Source: Enterovirga rhinocerotis
Lineage (GTDB): Bacteria > Pseudomonadota > Alphaproteobacteria > Rhizobiales > Beijerinckiaceae
DNA: 64,000 nt
Assembly (NCBI RefSeq): GCF_004363955.1
Contig: NZ_SNZR01000011.1
Span: 124,001 to 188,000, forward strand
Direction: 5' to 3'
The notes beneath the pieces were generated by a model. The model had not been told where the DNA came from, made no database searches, and saw only the letters and a list, made by a program, of their open reading frames with translations. Numbering within the stretch: the first letter of the stretch is position 1; each line of letters begins with the position of its first letter. The position numbers and the translations under genes were made by a program. This document shows positions 1 to 8,256 of this stretch, piece after piece.

Positions 1-350
1 TGAAGGACATGCGGGCCGGAAGCCTTCCGATCGGCGATCGCAAGCGTCTCGAGATGGCGAAGGTTCTCGCAACCCGGCCGTCGGTGCTGCTGCTGGACGA
101 GGTCATGGGCGGGCTCATCCCGATCGAGGTGCAGCGCATGATCTCCTTCATCCACGGGCTCCGCGACCGCGGCCTCGCAGTGGTCGTGATCGAGCACCAC
201 ATGAGCGCCGTGATGCGCCTGTCGGACGAGGTCCTCGTCCTTCAGAACGGTCAGCCGATCGCGCACGGTTCGCCGCAGGAGATCGGCCGCGATCCCAAGG
301 TCTTGTCGGCCTATCTCGGCCCGAACTTCCAGGTGGACGGGGGGCATTGA
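1..350 (+). CDS. livG: ABC transporter ATP-binding protein, LivG type (3' fragment)
   Basis: This is the C-terminal part of an ATP-hydrolysing subunit of a branched-chain amino acid type (HAAT) importer; the gene enters from the left edge, so the Walker A region is missing. Visible are a signature-like stretch (SLPIGDRKRLEMAK), a Walker B segment (VLLLDEVMGGL) in which the usual Pro after DE is Val as in many LivG proteins, and an H-loop (VVVIEHHM). The stop TGA shares its A with the ATG of the following livF gene, so the two are translationally coupled. Family members carry amino acids, but related copies import aromatic acids or amides. The oxygenase-type genes downstream make an aromatic substrate possible, which is inference. 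Confidence 0.85.
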   Translation, partial: KDMRAGSLPIGDRKRLEMAKVLATRPSVLLLDEVMGGLIPIEVQRMISFIHGLRDRGLAVVVIEHHMSAVMRLSDEVLVLQNGQPIAHGSPQEIGRDPKVLSAYLGPNFQVDGGH

Positions 351-1054
351 TGCTGACGGTTCGCAATCTGTCGGTGCGGTTCGGCGACGTGCTGGCGCTG
401 GAGGACTTCTCCTTCGATGTCGGCCCGGGCCAGGTCGTCGGCATCGTCGGCAGCAACGGCGCGGGCAAGACCACGACGCTGTCGGCGATCTCGGGTCTCG
501 TCGCGCGCCACGAGGGCTCGGTGACGTTCGATGGCGAGGCCATCGACCGGTTGACCGCCCATGCGATCGTCGAGCGCGGGCTCATCCACGTGCCCGAAGG
601 CCGTCGCCTGTTCCCCTTCATGACGGTCCAGGAGAATCTCGAACTCGGCGCCTATCCGCGGGCCGCCCGGGCGAAGCGCGAGCAGCAGCTTGATTTTGTC
701 TTCTCCCTTCTGCCGAAGCTCAAGGAGCGCCGCGGCCAGCAGGCCGTGACCCTCTCGGGCGGCGAGCAGCAGATGTGCGCGATCGGCCGGGGACTCATGT
801 CGTGCCCGCGGCTGCTTCTGCTCGACGAGCCGACGCTGGGCCTCGCTCCGCTCCTGGTGGAGGAGGTGTTCGCGCTCGTCCGCTCGATCCGTGAGACCGG
901 CGTGCCGGTCCTCATCGTCGAGCAGCAGGTCGTGCATGCCCTCCAGAGCGCCGACCATGCCTATGTTCTCGAAAGCGGCGCCTGCGTGATGCGGGGAGAG
1001 GGCCACGCGCTGTTGGCGAACGACGCCTTGCGTCGCGCGTATCTCGGCGTCTGA
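350..1054 (+). CDS. livF: ABC transporter ATP-binding protein, LivF type
   Basis: Second ATPase of the HAAT-type importer, 234 residues, the normal family length. It has Walker A (GSNGAGKTT, near residue 37), the ABC signature (LSGGEQQM), Walker B (LLLLDEPTLGLAP) and an H-loop-type VEQQ segment in which Gln replaces the usual His, as is common in LivF. I start it at the ATG at 350, which overlaps the livG stop by one base; a TTG three bases earlier is less likely. It acts at the cytoplasmic face with LivG to drive import. Permease and binding-protein genes would lie left of the window. Confidence 0.9.
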   Translation: MLTVRNLSVRFGDVLALEDFSFDVGPGQVVGIVGSNGAGKTTTLSAISGLVARHEGSVTFDGEAIDRLTAHAIVERGLIHVPEGRRLFPFMTVQENLELGAYPRAARAKREQQLDFVFSLLPKLKERRGQQAVTLSGGEQQMCAIGRGLMSCPRLLLLDEPTLGLAPLLVEEVFALVRSIRETGVPVLIVEQQVVHALQSADHAYVLESGACVMRGEGHALLANDALRRAYLGV

Positions 1055-1070
1055 GAGAGGGGACAGGACA

Positions 1071-1709
1071 GTGACTCAGGTCGACCCGGTCCAGCGGAAG
1101 CGCGAGCTCAAGGCGGCGCATCGTTGCAACCAGATCCTCGACGCCGCGAAGGCCGTCTTCCAGGATGCCGATTTCGGAGCGGTGAACGTCGAGGACATCG
1201 CCACCGCGTCGGGCCTGTCGCGCGCCACGATCTATCAATATTTCGGCAGCAAGCAGGACATCTACACGGCCCTGCTGCTTCGCGATCTCGGCGGGATGGT
1301 CGATGGATTGAAGAGGTCTCTCGTCGAGACCGACACCGTCAAGAACAATTTGTTCCGAATGACGATGTCGTACATGAACTTCTTCCACGAGCATCAAGAA
1401 TATTTTCGGTCGCTTTCGTTCTTCTACCTTCCGGGGCGCAAGGAATCGCTGTCGCCTGAAGCTGCGGAGCAGGTCCGCATCAAGCTCGACGAGGGCATCG
1501 CCACCATCGAGCGCGCCATCGCCCTCGGCATCGAGCGTCAGGAGGCGCGGCCGATGGATGCGCGCGCCGCGACGCTGTCGCTCTGGGGGCAGTGGATGGG
1601 ATGCGCCTATCTCGCCGCGACCGGCCGGATCGCCCTCTACGAGCGCACGAGCGAGCAGGTCTACGCCAACAGCATCGAGATCTTTCTCGACGGGCTTCTC
1701 GCCGCCTGA
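1071..1709 (+). CDS. TetR/AcrR family transcriptional regulator
   Basis: A 212-residue DNA-binding regulator starting at GTG 1071 behind a purine-rich site (GAGAGGGGACAGGAC). The N-terminal TetR helix-turn-helix is clear: an acidic IATASGLSRATIYQYFGSK stretch near residues 41-60 is the recognition helix region. The C-terminal half is helical and would bind a ligand not predictable here. It lies 16 bp after livF in the same direction as the transporter, cupin and monooxygenase genes, so it probably controls this uptake/oxidation operon from within it. Confidence 0.88.
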   Translation: MTQVDPVQRKRELKAAHRCNQILDAAKAVFQDADFGAVNVEDIATASGLSRATIYQYFGSKQDIYTALLLRDLGGMVDGLKRSLVETDTVKNNLFRMTMSYMNFFHEHQEYFRSLSFFYLPGRKESLSPEAAEQVRIKLDEGIATIERAIALGIERQEARPMDARAATLSLWGQWMGCAYLAATGRIALYERTSEQVYANSIEIFLDGLLAA

Positions 1710-1753
1710 AGCGGGTCCATCCCGCGCCCATCATTCGCAACAAGGGACCAACG

Positions 1754-2272
1754 ATGACCATCGAGACGCACTTCCTGCGTGGAAACGGTCGCGTTCCGAA
1801 TTCGCGGCTGCCGCTGCTGCTCTATCGCAAGGTGATCCGGGGGACGCCCCCGGAAATGGAGCGACTCCTGCGCGACAATGGCTGGCCGCCGGATTGGCAC
1901 AGCGCGTTCGGCATGTATCCGAAGCATCACTTCCATAGCGACACGCACGAGCTGATCGCGGTCACGCGAGGCGCGCTGGTCGGCCGCTTCGGCGGGCACG
2001 ACGGGATCAGGGTGACGATGGAGATGGGCGACATCGTCGTCATCCCGGCCGGCGTCGGCCATTTCGGCGAGGCGGTGACGGAGGATCTGCGGCTCACGGG
2101 AGCCTTCCCGTCCGGCTACGCCATCCACGATTTTCGCCTCTGCGACACGGACGAGTATGCGCGGATGGTCGAGCGCTCGCAGGCGGTCCCGATCCCGGCC
2201 TTCGACCCGATCTACGGCGCGGGCGGCCCGCTCACGGAACTCTGGACCACGCGTCCTGCAGGGAATGCCTGA
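1754..2272 (+). CDS. Cupin-domain protein
   Basis: A 172-residue single-domain cupin. The beta-barrel motif is visible as KHHFHSDTHELIAVTRGAL (His ligands near residue 60 and a Glu) followed by a second motif around IVVIPAGVGHFGEAV, giving the usual metal-binding set of His and Glu residues. Start at ATG 1754 behind AAGGGA. It stands 1 bp before the FAD monooxygenase, implying joint action. Family members include dioxygenases, isomerases and sugar-binding regulators, so the reaction cannot be named. Metal binding is inferred from the motif. Confidence 0.78.
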   Translation: MTIETHFLRGNGRVPNSRLPLLLYRKVIRGTPPEMERLLRDNGWPPDWHSAFGMYPKHHFHSDTHELIAVTRGALVGRFGGHDGIRVTMEMGDIVVIPAGVGHFGEAVTEDLRLTGAFPSGYAIHDFRLCDTDEYARMVERSQAVPIPAFDPIYGAGGPLTELWTTRPAGNA

Positions 2273-2273
2273 G

Positions 2274-3392
2274 ATGCCGATCGTTCACATCGCCGGCGGC
2301 GGCATCGCCGGCCTGGTCGCCGGGATCGTCTTCGCGCGTCGCGGCTGGCAAGCCACCATTCACGAGAGAAGCCCGGAGCTGAGGGCCAACGGCAACGGCT
2401 TTCCGATCTTCGAGAACGGCCTCCGCATCCTGGAGGCGCTCGGGCTCGGGGACAGGATCGAGTCCTGCGGACACCGGCTGGAGCGCTGGAGCATCTATCG
2501 CAGCTCCGGCGAGAAGGCGACCGAGTACGAGCCGTTCGACGCGACCGGCGGCCGGATCGTCATGTTCCATCGCCAGGCGCTCGTCGACCTGCTCGTCGGG
2601 ACCGCGCAATCGTCGGGCGTCACGATCATGCCCGGCTCCCGGATCGTCGGCGCCGACAGCGATGGCGCGATCCTGCTGGAAGGCGACCGCCGGATCGAGG
2701 CCGATCTGGTCGTGGGTGCCGACGGCATCAGGTCCGCCGTGCGTCGCGCGGTGATGGGCGACCTGCCGCTCGGCGCGCATCGAAAGGGCGCGCTACGGCT
2801 GCTCATCCCCATCGAGCCGGGAGATTTTCCGGACGGGAATACTCGCGTGGGGCGTGAGTTCAACGATCCCAGCGGGCGCCGCATCGGCCTTCTGCCGTGC
2901 TCGCCAACGCTGATGTACATGATCCTGGTGAACCTCCTCACGGATCCGGAGGCGGGGCGGCAGCCGGTCGATGTCGAGCTCTGGTCGGCGACGTTCCCGA
3001 TGCTGCGCCGGTATATCGAGAGGATCGGCGAGGGGGGGCATTACGACGTCTATCACTCGATCTTCCCGCCGGCCTGGTCGGCCGGCCGGTGCGCGCTGGT
3101 GGGGGACGCCGCTCACGGCATGACCCCGGCCTTGGGGCAGGGCGCGAACACGGCGATGATGACCGCCTACGCGCTGGCCGCCTCCGTATCGTCGGGATTG
3201 TCGCCGCAGGAGGACCTGCGCGAATGGGAGCGCAGGCTCCGGCCACTGGTCGATTTCACTCAGAAGTATGCCGAGGGCATCACGTCCGGCCGGCTCGATC
3301 CGAACAACGAGATCTTCTTCAGCGATCCGGGCCTGCGACGGCTGCTCGAGGCCGACATCCCGGCAGAGTTCGGGGCCGCGATCGCAGCCTGA
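2274..3392 (+). CDS. FAD-dependent monooxygenase (aromatic hydroxylase type)
   Basis: A 372-residue class A flavin monooxygenase. The N-terminus has the Rossmann dinucleotide motif (GGGIAGLVAGIVFARRG), the middle holds the DG segment (VVGADGIRSAVRRAV), and the C-terminal half has the FAD ribityl-binding GD motif (LVGDAAHGMTPALGQGAN). Such enzymes use NAD(P)H and O2 to hydroxylate aromatic or heterocyclic rings, as salicylate hydroxylase does. I prefer ATG 2274, 9 bases after an AGGGA site; an in-frame ATG at 2265 is also possible. Neighbours are an ABC importer, TetR and cupin, fitting an aromatic degradation operon; the substrate is unknown. Confidence 0.88.
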   Translation: MPIVHIAGGGIAGLVAGIVFARRGWQATIHERSPELRANGNGFPIFENGLRILEALGLGDRIESCGHRLERWSIYRSSGEKATEYEPFDATGGRIVMFHRQALVDLLVGTAQSSGVTIMPGSRIVGADSDGAILLEGDRRIEADLVVGADGIRSAVRRAVMGDLPLGAHRKGALRLLIPIEPGDFPDGNTRVGREFNDPSGRRIGLLPCSPTLMYMILVNLLTDPEAGRQPVDVELWSATFPMLRRYIERIGEGGHYDVYHSIFPPAWSAGRCALVGDAAHGMTPALGQGANTAMMTAYALAASVSSGLSPQEDLREWERRLRPLVDFTQKYAEGITSGRLDPNNEIFFSDPGLRRLLEADIPAEFGAAIAA

Positions 3393-3423
3393 CCAGATCA
3401 CTCATTCCCGAAGGACATCCACC

Positions 3424-3738
3424 ATGTTCAAAGCGCCTCCGTCTCCCGACGCGTACGACACCCTGCAGGATACGGCGGGCTACGCCCGGCCGGCCGACGA
3501 TTTCGGCGAACATGTCGCGGCCGGCGACCATCTTCAGAATCTGCTGCACTTGAAAAAGATGCTGATCGATAAGCGCCGCTTCATGGCGCAAGATGTGATC
3601 ACCTATCCTGTGGTCTATCTTGCCCGCGCACAGGACATTGCCAATCTGCAGAATCTGATGTCCGCGCTCGATCTCGCCATCGCGCACGAACTGTCGCTGA
3701 AAGAGACCGCGGCTGGCGGGCCGGCCCACGAGCCGTGA
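3424..3738 (+). CDS. Small helical protein of unknown function
   Basis: A 104-residue protein starting at ATG 3424 behind AAGGACATCCACC, 31 bp after the monooxygenase and likely in its operon. Residues 30-95 look almost entirely alpha-helical and amphipathic (HLQNLLHLKKMLIDKRRF, IANLQNLMSALDLAIAHEL), with a short disordered N-terminus rich in Pro and acidic residues. There is no signal peptide or membrane segment. I do not recognise the family; it could be a small partner or stabilising protein for the oxygenase. Confidence 0.6.
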   Translation: MFKAPPSPDAYDTLQDTAGYARPADDFGEHVAAGDHLQNLLHLKKMLIDKRRFMAQDVITYPVVYLARAQDIANLQNLMSALDLAIAHELSLKETAAGGPAHEP

Positions 3739-4213
3739 CCGGACGTGGCGCGCCCCTCCTATTGGCGGCAATAGGCTCGACAAGCGGCCGCCGACGCTGA
3801 TGCGGGCGGATGGTGCGACGGGCTCGCAGGACTGCGGCGTCGCTATCGTCGTGGGCGACGCCGAGCCATCGGAGCAGCGCAAGGGATCATCCCATGCGCC
3901 TGGGGAGCGAGGGGCGAGCGCCCCTGCCGGCCGAATTCGGCCCCCCGCACGGCTCGGATCTCGTAGGCCGTCCGATCGTCATCGAACATCGACTGCCGAC
4001 GATTGGCAGGGTCAGGCGTCGCGCCCCGTCGAGGCGTCCGGGCGCTTCAGCGACATCGAGGGCTGCTAGGATCCGGGCCGGCGGCATTCCGCGCTGGGCT
4101 CCCTGTCCCCGATCGCCTACGTTATGGGGATGACGCCCGAGGGCTGAGACACGGGCCGTGACCGTCCACGGAACCGGGTCGGCCCCGCTCGAGAGCGTTG
4201 CAGAGGAGGAGCC
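3739..4213. other. Intergenic region, 475 bp
   Basis: No convincing gene is seen. Short open frames on both strands have biased composition (Arg/Pro/Gly-rich) and no recognisable domain. The right end carries the strong ribosome binding site (GAGGAGG) of the glutathione transferase gene, so that gene's promoter should lie within the last 150 bp, but I cannot pick convincing hexamers. Confidence 0.5.
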
Positions 4214-4834
4214 ATGCCGACCCTTTACTACGCCGTCGGTGCCTGTTCGCTGGCGCCGCACATCGTTCTCGAATGGATCGGGGAGCCGTACGACGCGGTC
4301 AGGGTCCAGTATGGATCCGCCGAACTCCTCGCCGTGAACCCGGCGGGCGCCGTGCCCACCCTTCGCGAGGATGACGGCTGGCTTCTGACCCAGGCCGGTG
4401 CGATCCTCGATTATCTGGCCCACAAGCACCCCGAGGCCGGCCTCGCCGGCGGCGAGGGCATCCGCGCGGCGGCCGAGGCCCATCGCTGGTCGGCCTTCTT
4501 CACCTCGGACGTTCACGCCGCCTTCTGGCCGGTCTTCATGCCGTTTCGCTACACGACCGACCAAAGCGACGGCGCGCGAAGGGCGGTGGTCGAGGCGGGG
4601 CACAAGCTGGTCGCGAAGCAGTTCGGCATCCTCGATCGCCATCTCGAAGGGCGCGAGCATATCCTCGACGGCGGGCGCTCGGTGATCGACGCCTATTCCT
4701 TCCCGATGATCCGATGGGCGATGAAGCTGCTGCCCGGAGGCCTCGACGGATTTGCGAACGTGCGGGCGCTGCATGACAGGCTGGCTGCCGATCCGGGCGT
4801 GCAGACGGTGCTCGCCCGCGAGGCTGGCGGCTGA
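4214..4834 (+). CDS. Glutathione S-transferase family protein
   Basis: A 206-residue cytosolic GST. The N-terminal thioredoxin-like domain begins MPTLYYAVGACSLAPHI, placing Cys/Ser near residue 10-12 as in beta-class bacterial GSTs, followed by the conserved cis-Pro segment (NPAGAVPTL) and the glutathione gamma-glutamyl contact (LTQAGAILDYLA). The all-helical C-terminal domain has the SVIDAYSFPM N-capping motif. A GAGGAGG site precedes ATG 4214. It sits 21 bp upstream of a glyoxalase/hydrolase fusion gene, so the pair probably detoxifies electrophiles such as quinones. Confidence 0.9.
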   Translation: MPTLYYAVGACSLAPHIVLEWIGEPYDAVRVQYGSAELLAVNPAGAVPTLREDDGWLLTQAGAILDYLAHKHPEAGLAGGEGIRAAAEAHRWSAFFTSDVHAAFWPVFMPFRYTTDQSDGARRAVVEAGHKLVAKQFGILDRHLEGREHILDGGRSVIDAYSFPMIRWAMKLLPGGLDGFANVRALHDRLAADPGVQTVLAREAGG

Positions 4835-4855
4835 CGGTCGAAGGGCATCGAGCGA

Positions 4856-6376
4856 ATGACGAGCGGCATCCACCACCTGACCGGCATCACGGCCGATGTG
4901 CAGGCGAACGTCGATTTCTATGTCGGCTTCCTCGGCCTGAGGCTCGTGAAGCGGACGGGTGGCTTCGCGGATGCCGAGCAGTTGCACCTGATCTACGGCG
5001 ATGGGCTCGGCAGTCCCGGCTCCCTGCTCACCTTCCTTGTCTGGGAGGCCGCGGGCCGCGGCCGCACCGGGATCGGACAGGTGCTGGAGGTGGCGCTCGC
5101 GGTGCCGCCCGGCTCTCTCGGCGAATGGCTCGGCAAGGCGCTCGCCGCCAATATCCCCCTCGAAGGACCGTCGCGGGAATTCGGCGAGTCGGTTCTGCGC
5201 CTGAAGGATCCGGACGGTCTGATCGTGAAGCTGGTCGGCGTCGATATGCCGACGCCGGCCCCGCTGTCAGGTGCCCCGACACGGATTCGCGGCGTCACCG
5301 TCCTGACGGACAGGGCGGCAGAGACCGCCGATTTCGTGGCGAGGTTCGGCTACAGGCCCGAGCAGCGGTCGGGCCTGACGCAGCGCATGGTGTCCGAGTC
5401 CGATGTCGTCGACATCCGGGAAGTCTCCGGTTTCGTGCCCTCCGTGCCGGGGGCGGGAGTGCCCGATCACGTCGCCTTCCGCGCAGCCGACGCCGATGCC
5501 ATCCGGTCCATGCGGATTGCGCTGAAGGATCACGGGCCGACCGAGGTCCACGACCGCAAGTATTTCCTGTCCCTCTATGTCCGCGACCCCGCCGGCATCC
5601 TGCTGGAACACGCGACGGACGGTCCGGGGATGACGGTCGACGAGGCGCCCGACGATCTCGGACGGACCCTGTTCCTGCCGCCCCACGAGGCCGGCCGCGC
5701 CGAGGACCTGAAGGCGATGCTCCCGCAATTCGCCCTGCCGGGCGAGGAGCGGTTTCCGGTTCGCGACCTGCCCTTCATTCATCGCTTCAACCGGCCGGAA
5801 GCCCCCGACGGCACGACCCTCGTCCTGCTGCACGGGACCGGCGGCAGCGAGGCCGACCTGATGCCGATCGCCCGCCGCATCGCTCCGCATTCGGTCCTGC
5901 TCGGCGTGCGCGGCCGGTCGACCGAGGAAGGGACCAATCGCTGGTTTCGCCGGTTCGACGCCGCGACCTTCGACCAGGCCGATATCCGCAGCGAAGCCGA
6001 AGCGTTCGCGGCCTTCGTCGACGGTGCCTTGGCGGGTTACGGGCTCGACGCGGACAGGCTCGTCTTCCTCGGCTATTCCAACGGCGCGAATCTTCTGGCG
6101 GCACTGATCCAGCTTCACCCCGGCATCGTGCGCCGGGCGGTGTTGCTGCGCAGCGCCCAGGTTCTGCAGGATCCGCCGACCGCGGATCTCTCGGCGACCG
6201 GCGTGCTGATGCTCAACGGAGGCCTCGACGCGTATGGGAGGCGCGCGCCGGAACTGGCGGATGCTCTCGCGGGCCATGGCGCACGCGTCGATGTCCGGGA
6301 ACTGCCGGTCGGTCATGAACTGACAGCCGAGGATGCCGCGGAAGCGTCCGAATGGATCCGGACGACCTCCCCATAG
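4856..6376 (+). CDS. Fusion of ring-cleaving dioxygenase-type VOC protein and alpha/beta hydrolase
   Basis: A 506-residue two-part protein. Residues 1-255 hold two vicinal-oxygen-chelate units with likely metal ligands His6 or His7 (IHHLTGI), His205 (DHVAFRA) and Glu251 (LLEHATD), as in MhqO/MhqE-type ring-cleaving dioxygenases. Residues about 315-505 form an alpha/beta hydrolase with an oxyanion HGTGG motif (326-330), nucleophile Ser408 in GYSNG, acid Asp458 and His487, resembling the MhqD carboxylesterase. In Bacillus the two activities are separate genes of quinone resistance; here they are one chain. The GST gene directly upstream supports detoxification. The substrate is inferred, not seen. 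Confidence 0.85.
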   Translation: MTSGIHHLTGITADVQANVDFYVGFLGLRLVKRTGGFADAEQLHLIYGDGLGSPGSLLTFLVWEAAGRGRTGIGQVLEVALAVPPGSLGEWLGKALAANIPLEGPSREFGESVLRLKDPDGLIVKLVGVDMPTPAPLSGAPTRIRGVTVLTDRAAETADFVARFGYRPEQRSGLTQRMVSESDVVDIREVSGFVPSVPGAGVPDHVAFRAADADAIRSMRIALKDHGPTEVHDRKYFLSLYVRDPAGILLEHATDGPGMTVDEAPDDLGRTLFLPPHEAGRAEDLKAMLPQFALPGEERFPVRDLPFIHRFNRPEAPDGTTLVLLHGTGGSEADLMPIARRIAPHSVLLGVRGRSTEEGTNRWFRRFDAATFDQADIRSEAEAFAAFVDGALAGYGLDADRLVFLGYSNGANLLAALIQLHPGIVRRAVLLRSAQVLQDPPTADLSATGVLMLNGGLDAYGRRAPELADALAGHGARVDVRELPVGHELTAEDAAEASEWIRTTSP

Positions 6377-6882
6377 ACGAGGCGGTTCGGTCCGGCGTGT
6401 CGATGGGCCTTCCGGCGGGACGTGTCGGGATGCCAGGAGCCGGCCGGACCCGGCGCTGTTCGGCGCGAAGCGATATCCGACGCCCGCCTCGGTCAGGACC
6501 CTGCCGGGCGCCTGCGGCGGGCCCAATGCATGCGCGGTCGCCGACGTCACCGGCAATCCCTTTCCCGACTGCGCATGCCGACAGCGTCATCTGGGCGCGG
6601 CAGCGATCGTTGCATGCCAGCGAAGCGATGGACGCATTGGACGAAGAGCCCATCGCGTGCTGTTCCCATCTCGGGCCGGTGGGGGAGCGGATACCCGTCG
6701 GCGACGCAACGCCGAACACGCTTGGTTCAACTCCAGGCCTGGCCCTCCAAAGACCGCGCGCGATGCGGCGCAGAAGGCGAGGATCAGCCCATCTTCTCCT
6801 TGAATCATTCAGCCACGAGCCGGCGAAGACTTCGAGCCGCGTCGGGCCCATGGTGGGATGCGTGGGGGAGCGGCGAGTGCGC
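6377..6882. other. Intergenic region, 506 bp
   Basis: No gene I can support. Frames on both strands stay open because of high GC, but their translations are Arg-, Pro- and Gly-rich and match no fold I recognise. GC content drops sharply near 6890, where the neighbouring membrane protein gene ends. Confidence 0.5.
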
Positions 6883-7311
6883 TTATGGGCGGTAATATTT
6901 CCTGCCGGCGCGAATCAGCCAAAATGCGACCAAGCCAACGATAATAATATTGAATATGATAATTGAATTAACTATCGCCGGTAGGAAAAATATAGAAATA
7001 GCAGAAACAAGAATTAAACATACGAAGGAGGCGGGAAAAAGAGACGGGTACATGGCGACCTGCGTTCGGTGGGACGAGAAGGACCACGTCACAAAGAACA
7101 GGAGCGCCGCCACTTCGATCGCGCTCATCGACAACAATACGTGAGCCACGAGGACGGAACGCAGTTGCTCGGAGGCCAGGCCGCTCACCAAAAGTACCAT
7201 TCCCATGAAAAGGCCGAAGCAGAGAACCGCCCGGATGGTCATGAGCGCACGACGCGGTAATCTGACGGGCGGATCCCCGAGCCCCTGAGATGGTGACGTC
7301 TGCTTATTCAC
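6883..7311 (-). CDS. Small multi-pass membrane protein, unknown
   Basis: A 142-residue protein read leftward from GTG 7311, chosen because GAAGGGGG lies 7 bases upstream. An N-terminal cytoplasmic stretch of about 28 residues is followed by roughly four hydrophobic segments: residues 33-52, 58-80, 87-110 and 113-132 (for example IIIFNIIIVGLVAFWLI). It ends in a basic tail. The 3' third (6900-7080) is strikingly AT-rich compared with its surroundings, which suggests horizontal origin. It sits just left of the mobile element and might be cargo of it or of an older insertion. I do not recognise a family. Confidence 0.55.
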   Translation of the reverse strand: MNKQTSPSQGLGDPPVRLPRRALMTIRAVLCFGLFMGMVLLVSGLASEQLRSVLVAHVLLSMSAIEVAALLFFVTWSFSSHRTQVAMYPSLFPASFVCLILVSAISIFFLPAIVNSIIIFNIIIVGLVAFWLIRAGRKYYRP

Positions 7312-7855
7312 CGCAGTACCCCCTTCGAGCGCGCTCGATGTTCCGGTTCGGAGGACAGTTTCCTCAGCTCGTCGGCGAGCCTCTCGTCGGTGGAGGGCGC
7401 CGCCCACGCGGCGTAGCCCCGGTGATACCCGCCACTACGACGCCGAGAAAGTCGAACCCGGCCGCGATCCTTTCGGTGCCGGGCATGCCGACCGTGCCGC
7501 CGTGTTGCGTCCGTGTGGCAGGGAGCCGCCGCGGCCCGATTGTAAATCGTTGAAATTGCTCGGTCCGCGTTGCAACGCGTTGCGGGCCAAACCCGCCGAA
7601 TTTTGAGCCGGCCGGCCGATCTAAGTTGCCAAACTGCAAGGAGGCTTTAGCTGGCTGCCGTTTCTGAACACTTATAGAACCATGTGCCTCGCCCCAAGCG
7701 CTGATTTCCGGCGCGTTCTTGAGGACGTTCGCGAGCTTCGGCTCGCCGCCTGAACCACCATCCGCAGAGAGTGTTTAGGTATCAGTTGACGGCGCGGCGC
7801 GAATCGGCGATTTATGTGTAAAGTGGTTCGTAAACACGGGACGAGAGAGATCGGC
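7312..7855. other. Left junction region of the mobile element, no gene
   Basis: This 544-bp stretch separates the AT-rich membrane protein from the first element gene. I find no copy of the tRNA-Gln 3' end here, so the left attachment site cannot be placed from repeats. An AT-rich patch around 7540-7560 and a GTTTAG half-site at 7773-7778 are the only notable signals. The left boundary of the element probably falls within this stretch, which is inference. Confidence 0.4.
7773..7819 (+). promoter_or_regulatory. Possible promoter/operator of the XRE gene
   Basis: A TTGACG hexamer at 7786-7791 is a good -35 candidate, with a weak AT-rich -10 near 7809-7816. It is overlapped by GTGTTTAGGT (7771-7780), which is identical to ten bases of the palindromic operator in front of the recombinase gene at 21716-21725. 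In that operator the second arm is CTAAAC; here it is degenerate. XRE repressors commonly bind such sites upstream of their own gene, so shared control is likely but unproved. Confidence 0.4.
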
Positions 7856-8203
7856 ATGTCAGGGGAGAAGTTCGGCGAGTTCGTCCGCCGCGCGCGCGAG
7901 GCCAAGGACATCGGCCTGCGCGAAATGGCGAAGATGATCGGGGTGAGCCCGACCTATCTGTCCAAGGTGGAGCGGGACGAGTTCGCGCCACCGGCCGAGG
8001 ACAAGGTCAAGGCGATTGCGCAGATCATCGGCTGCGACGTGGACGAGCTGCTGGCGCGGGCGGGCCGCGTGGCGAGTGACCTGTCGGACATCATCAAGCG
8101 CCACCCGGTGGAACTGGCGGCGCTGCTGCGGACCACGAAGGGATTGACGACGGAGGATATCGCTCGGCTGGCCCGCAACGCGCAGAAGGCGAAGGACAAG
8201 TGA
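7856..8203 (+). CDS. XRE-family transcriptional regulator
   Basis: A 115-residue DNA-binding protein with a lambda-repressor-like helix-turn-helix at residues 6-60 (GLREMAKMIGVSPTYLSKVERDE) and a helical C-terminus. I start it at ATG 7856, 6 bases after GAGAGA; an in-frame ATG at 7814 would add 14 residues but lies in the promoter region. The next gene is an ImmA/IrrE peptidase, the partner that cleaves or inactivates XRE repressors in ICEBs1 and phages. The pair probably keeps element functions, such as the recombinase, silent until stress. Confidence 0.85.
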   Translation: MSGEKFGEFVRRAREAKDIGLREMAKMIGVSPTYLSKVERDEFAPPAEDKVKAIAQIIGCDVDELLARAGRVASDLSDIIKRHPVELAALLRTTKGLTTEDIARLARNAQKAKDK

Positions 8204-8256
8204 ACGCCTGATCGGGCGATGACGGTTTCGAATATGCAGATGAGGATCGGCGATCA

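Noticed and set aside
3739-4213. Short frames as small genes
   Set aside because: No ribosome binding site, no recognisable fold and strongly biased composition.
7312-7855. A direct repeat of the tRNA-Gln end at the left of the island
   Set aside because: I searched this interval for the 3' tRNA sequence and found no match longer than about 6 bases.
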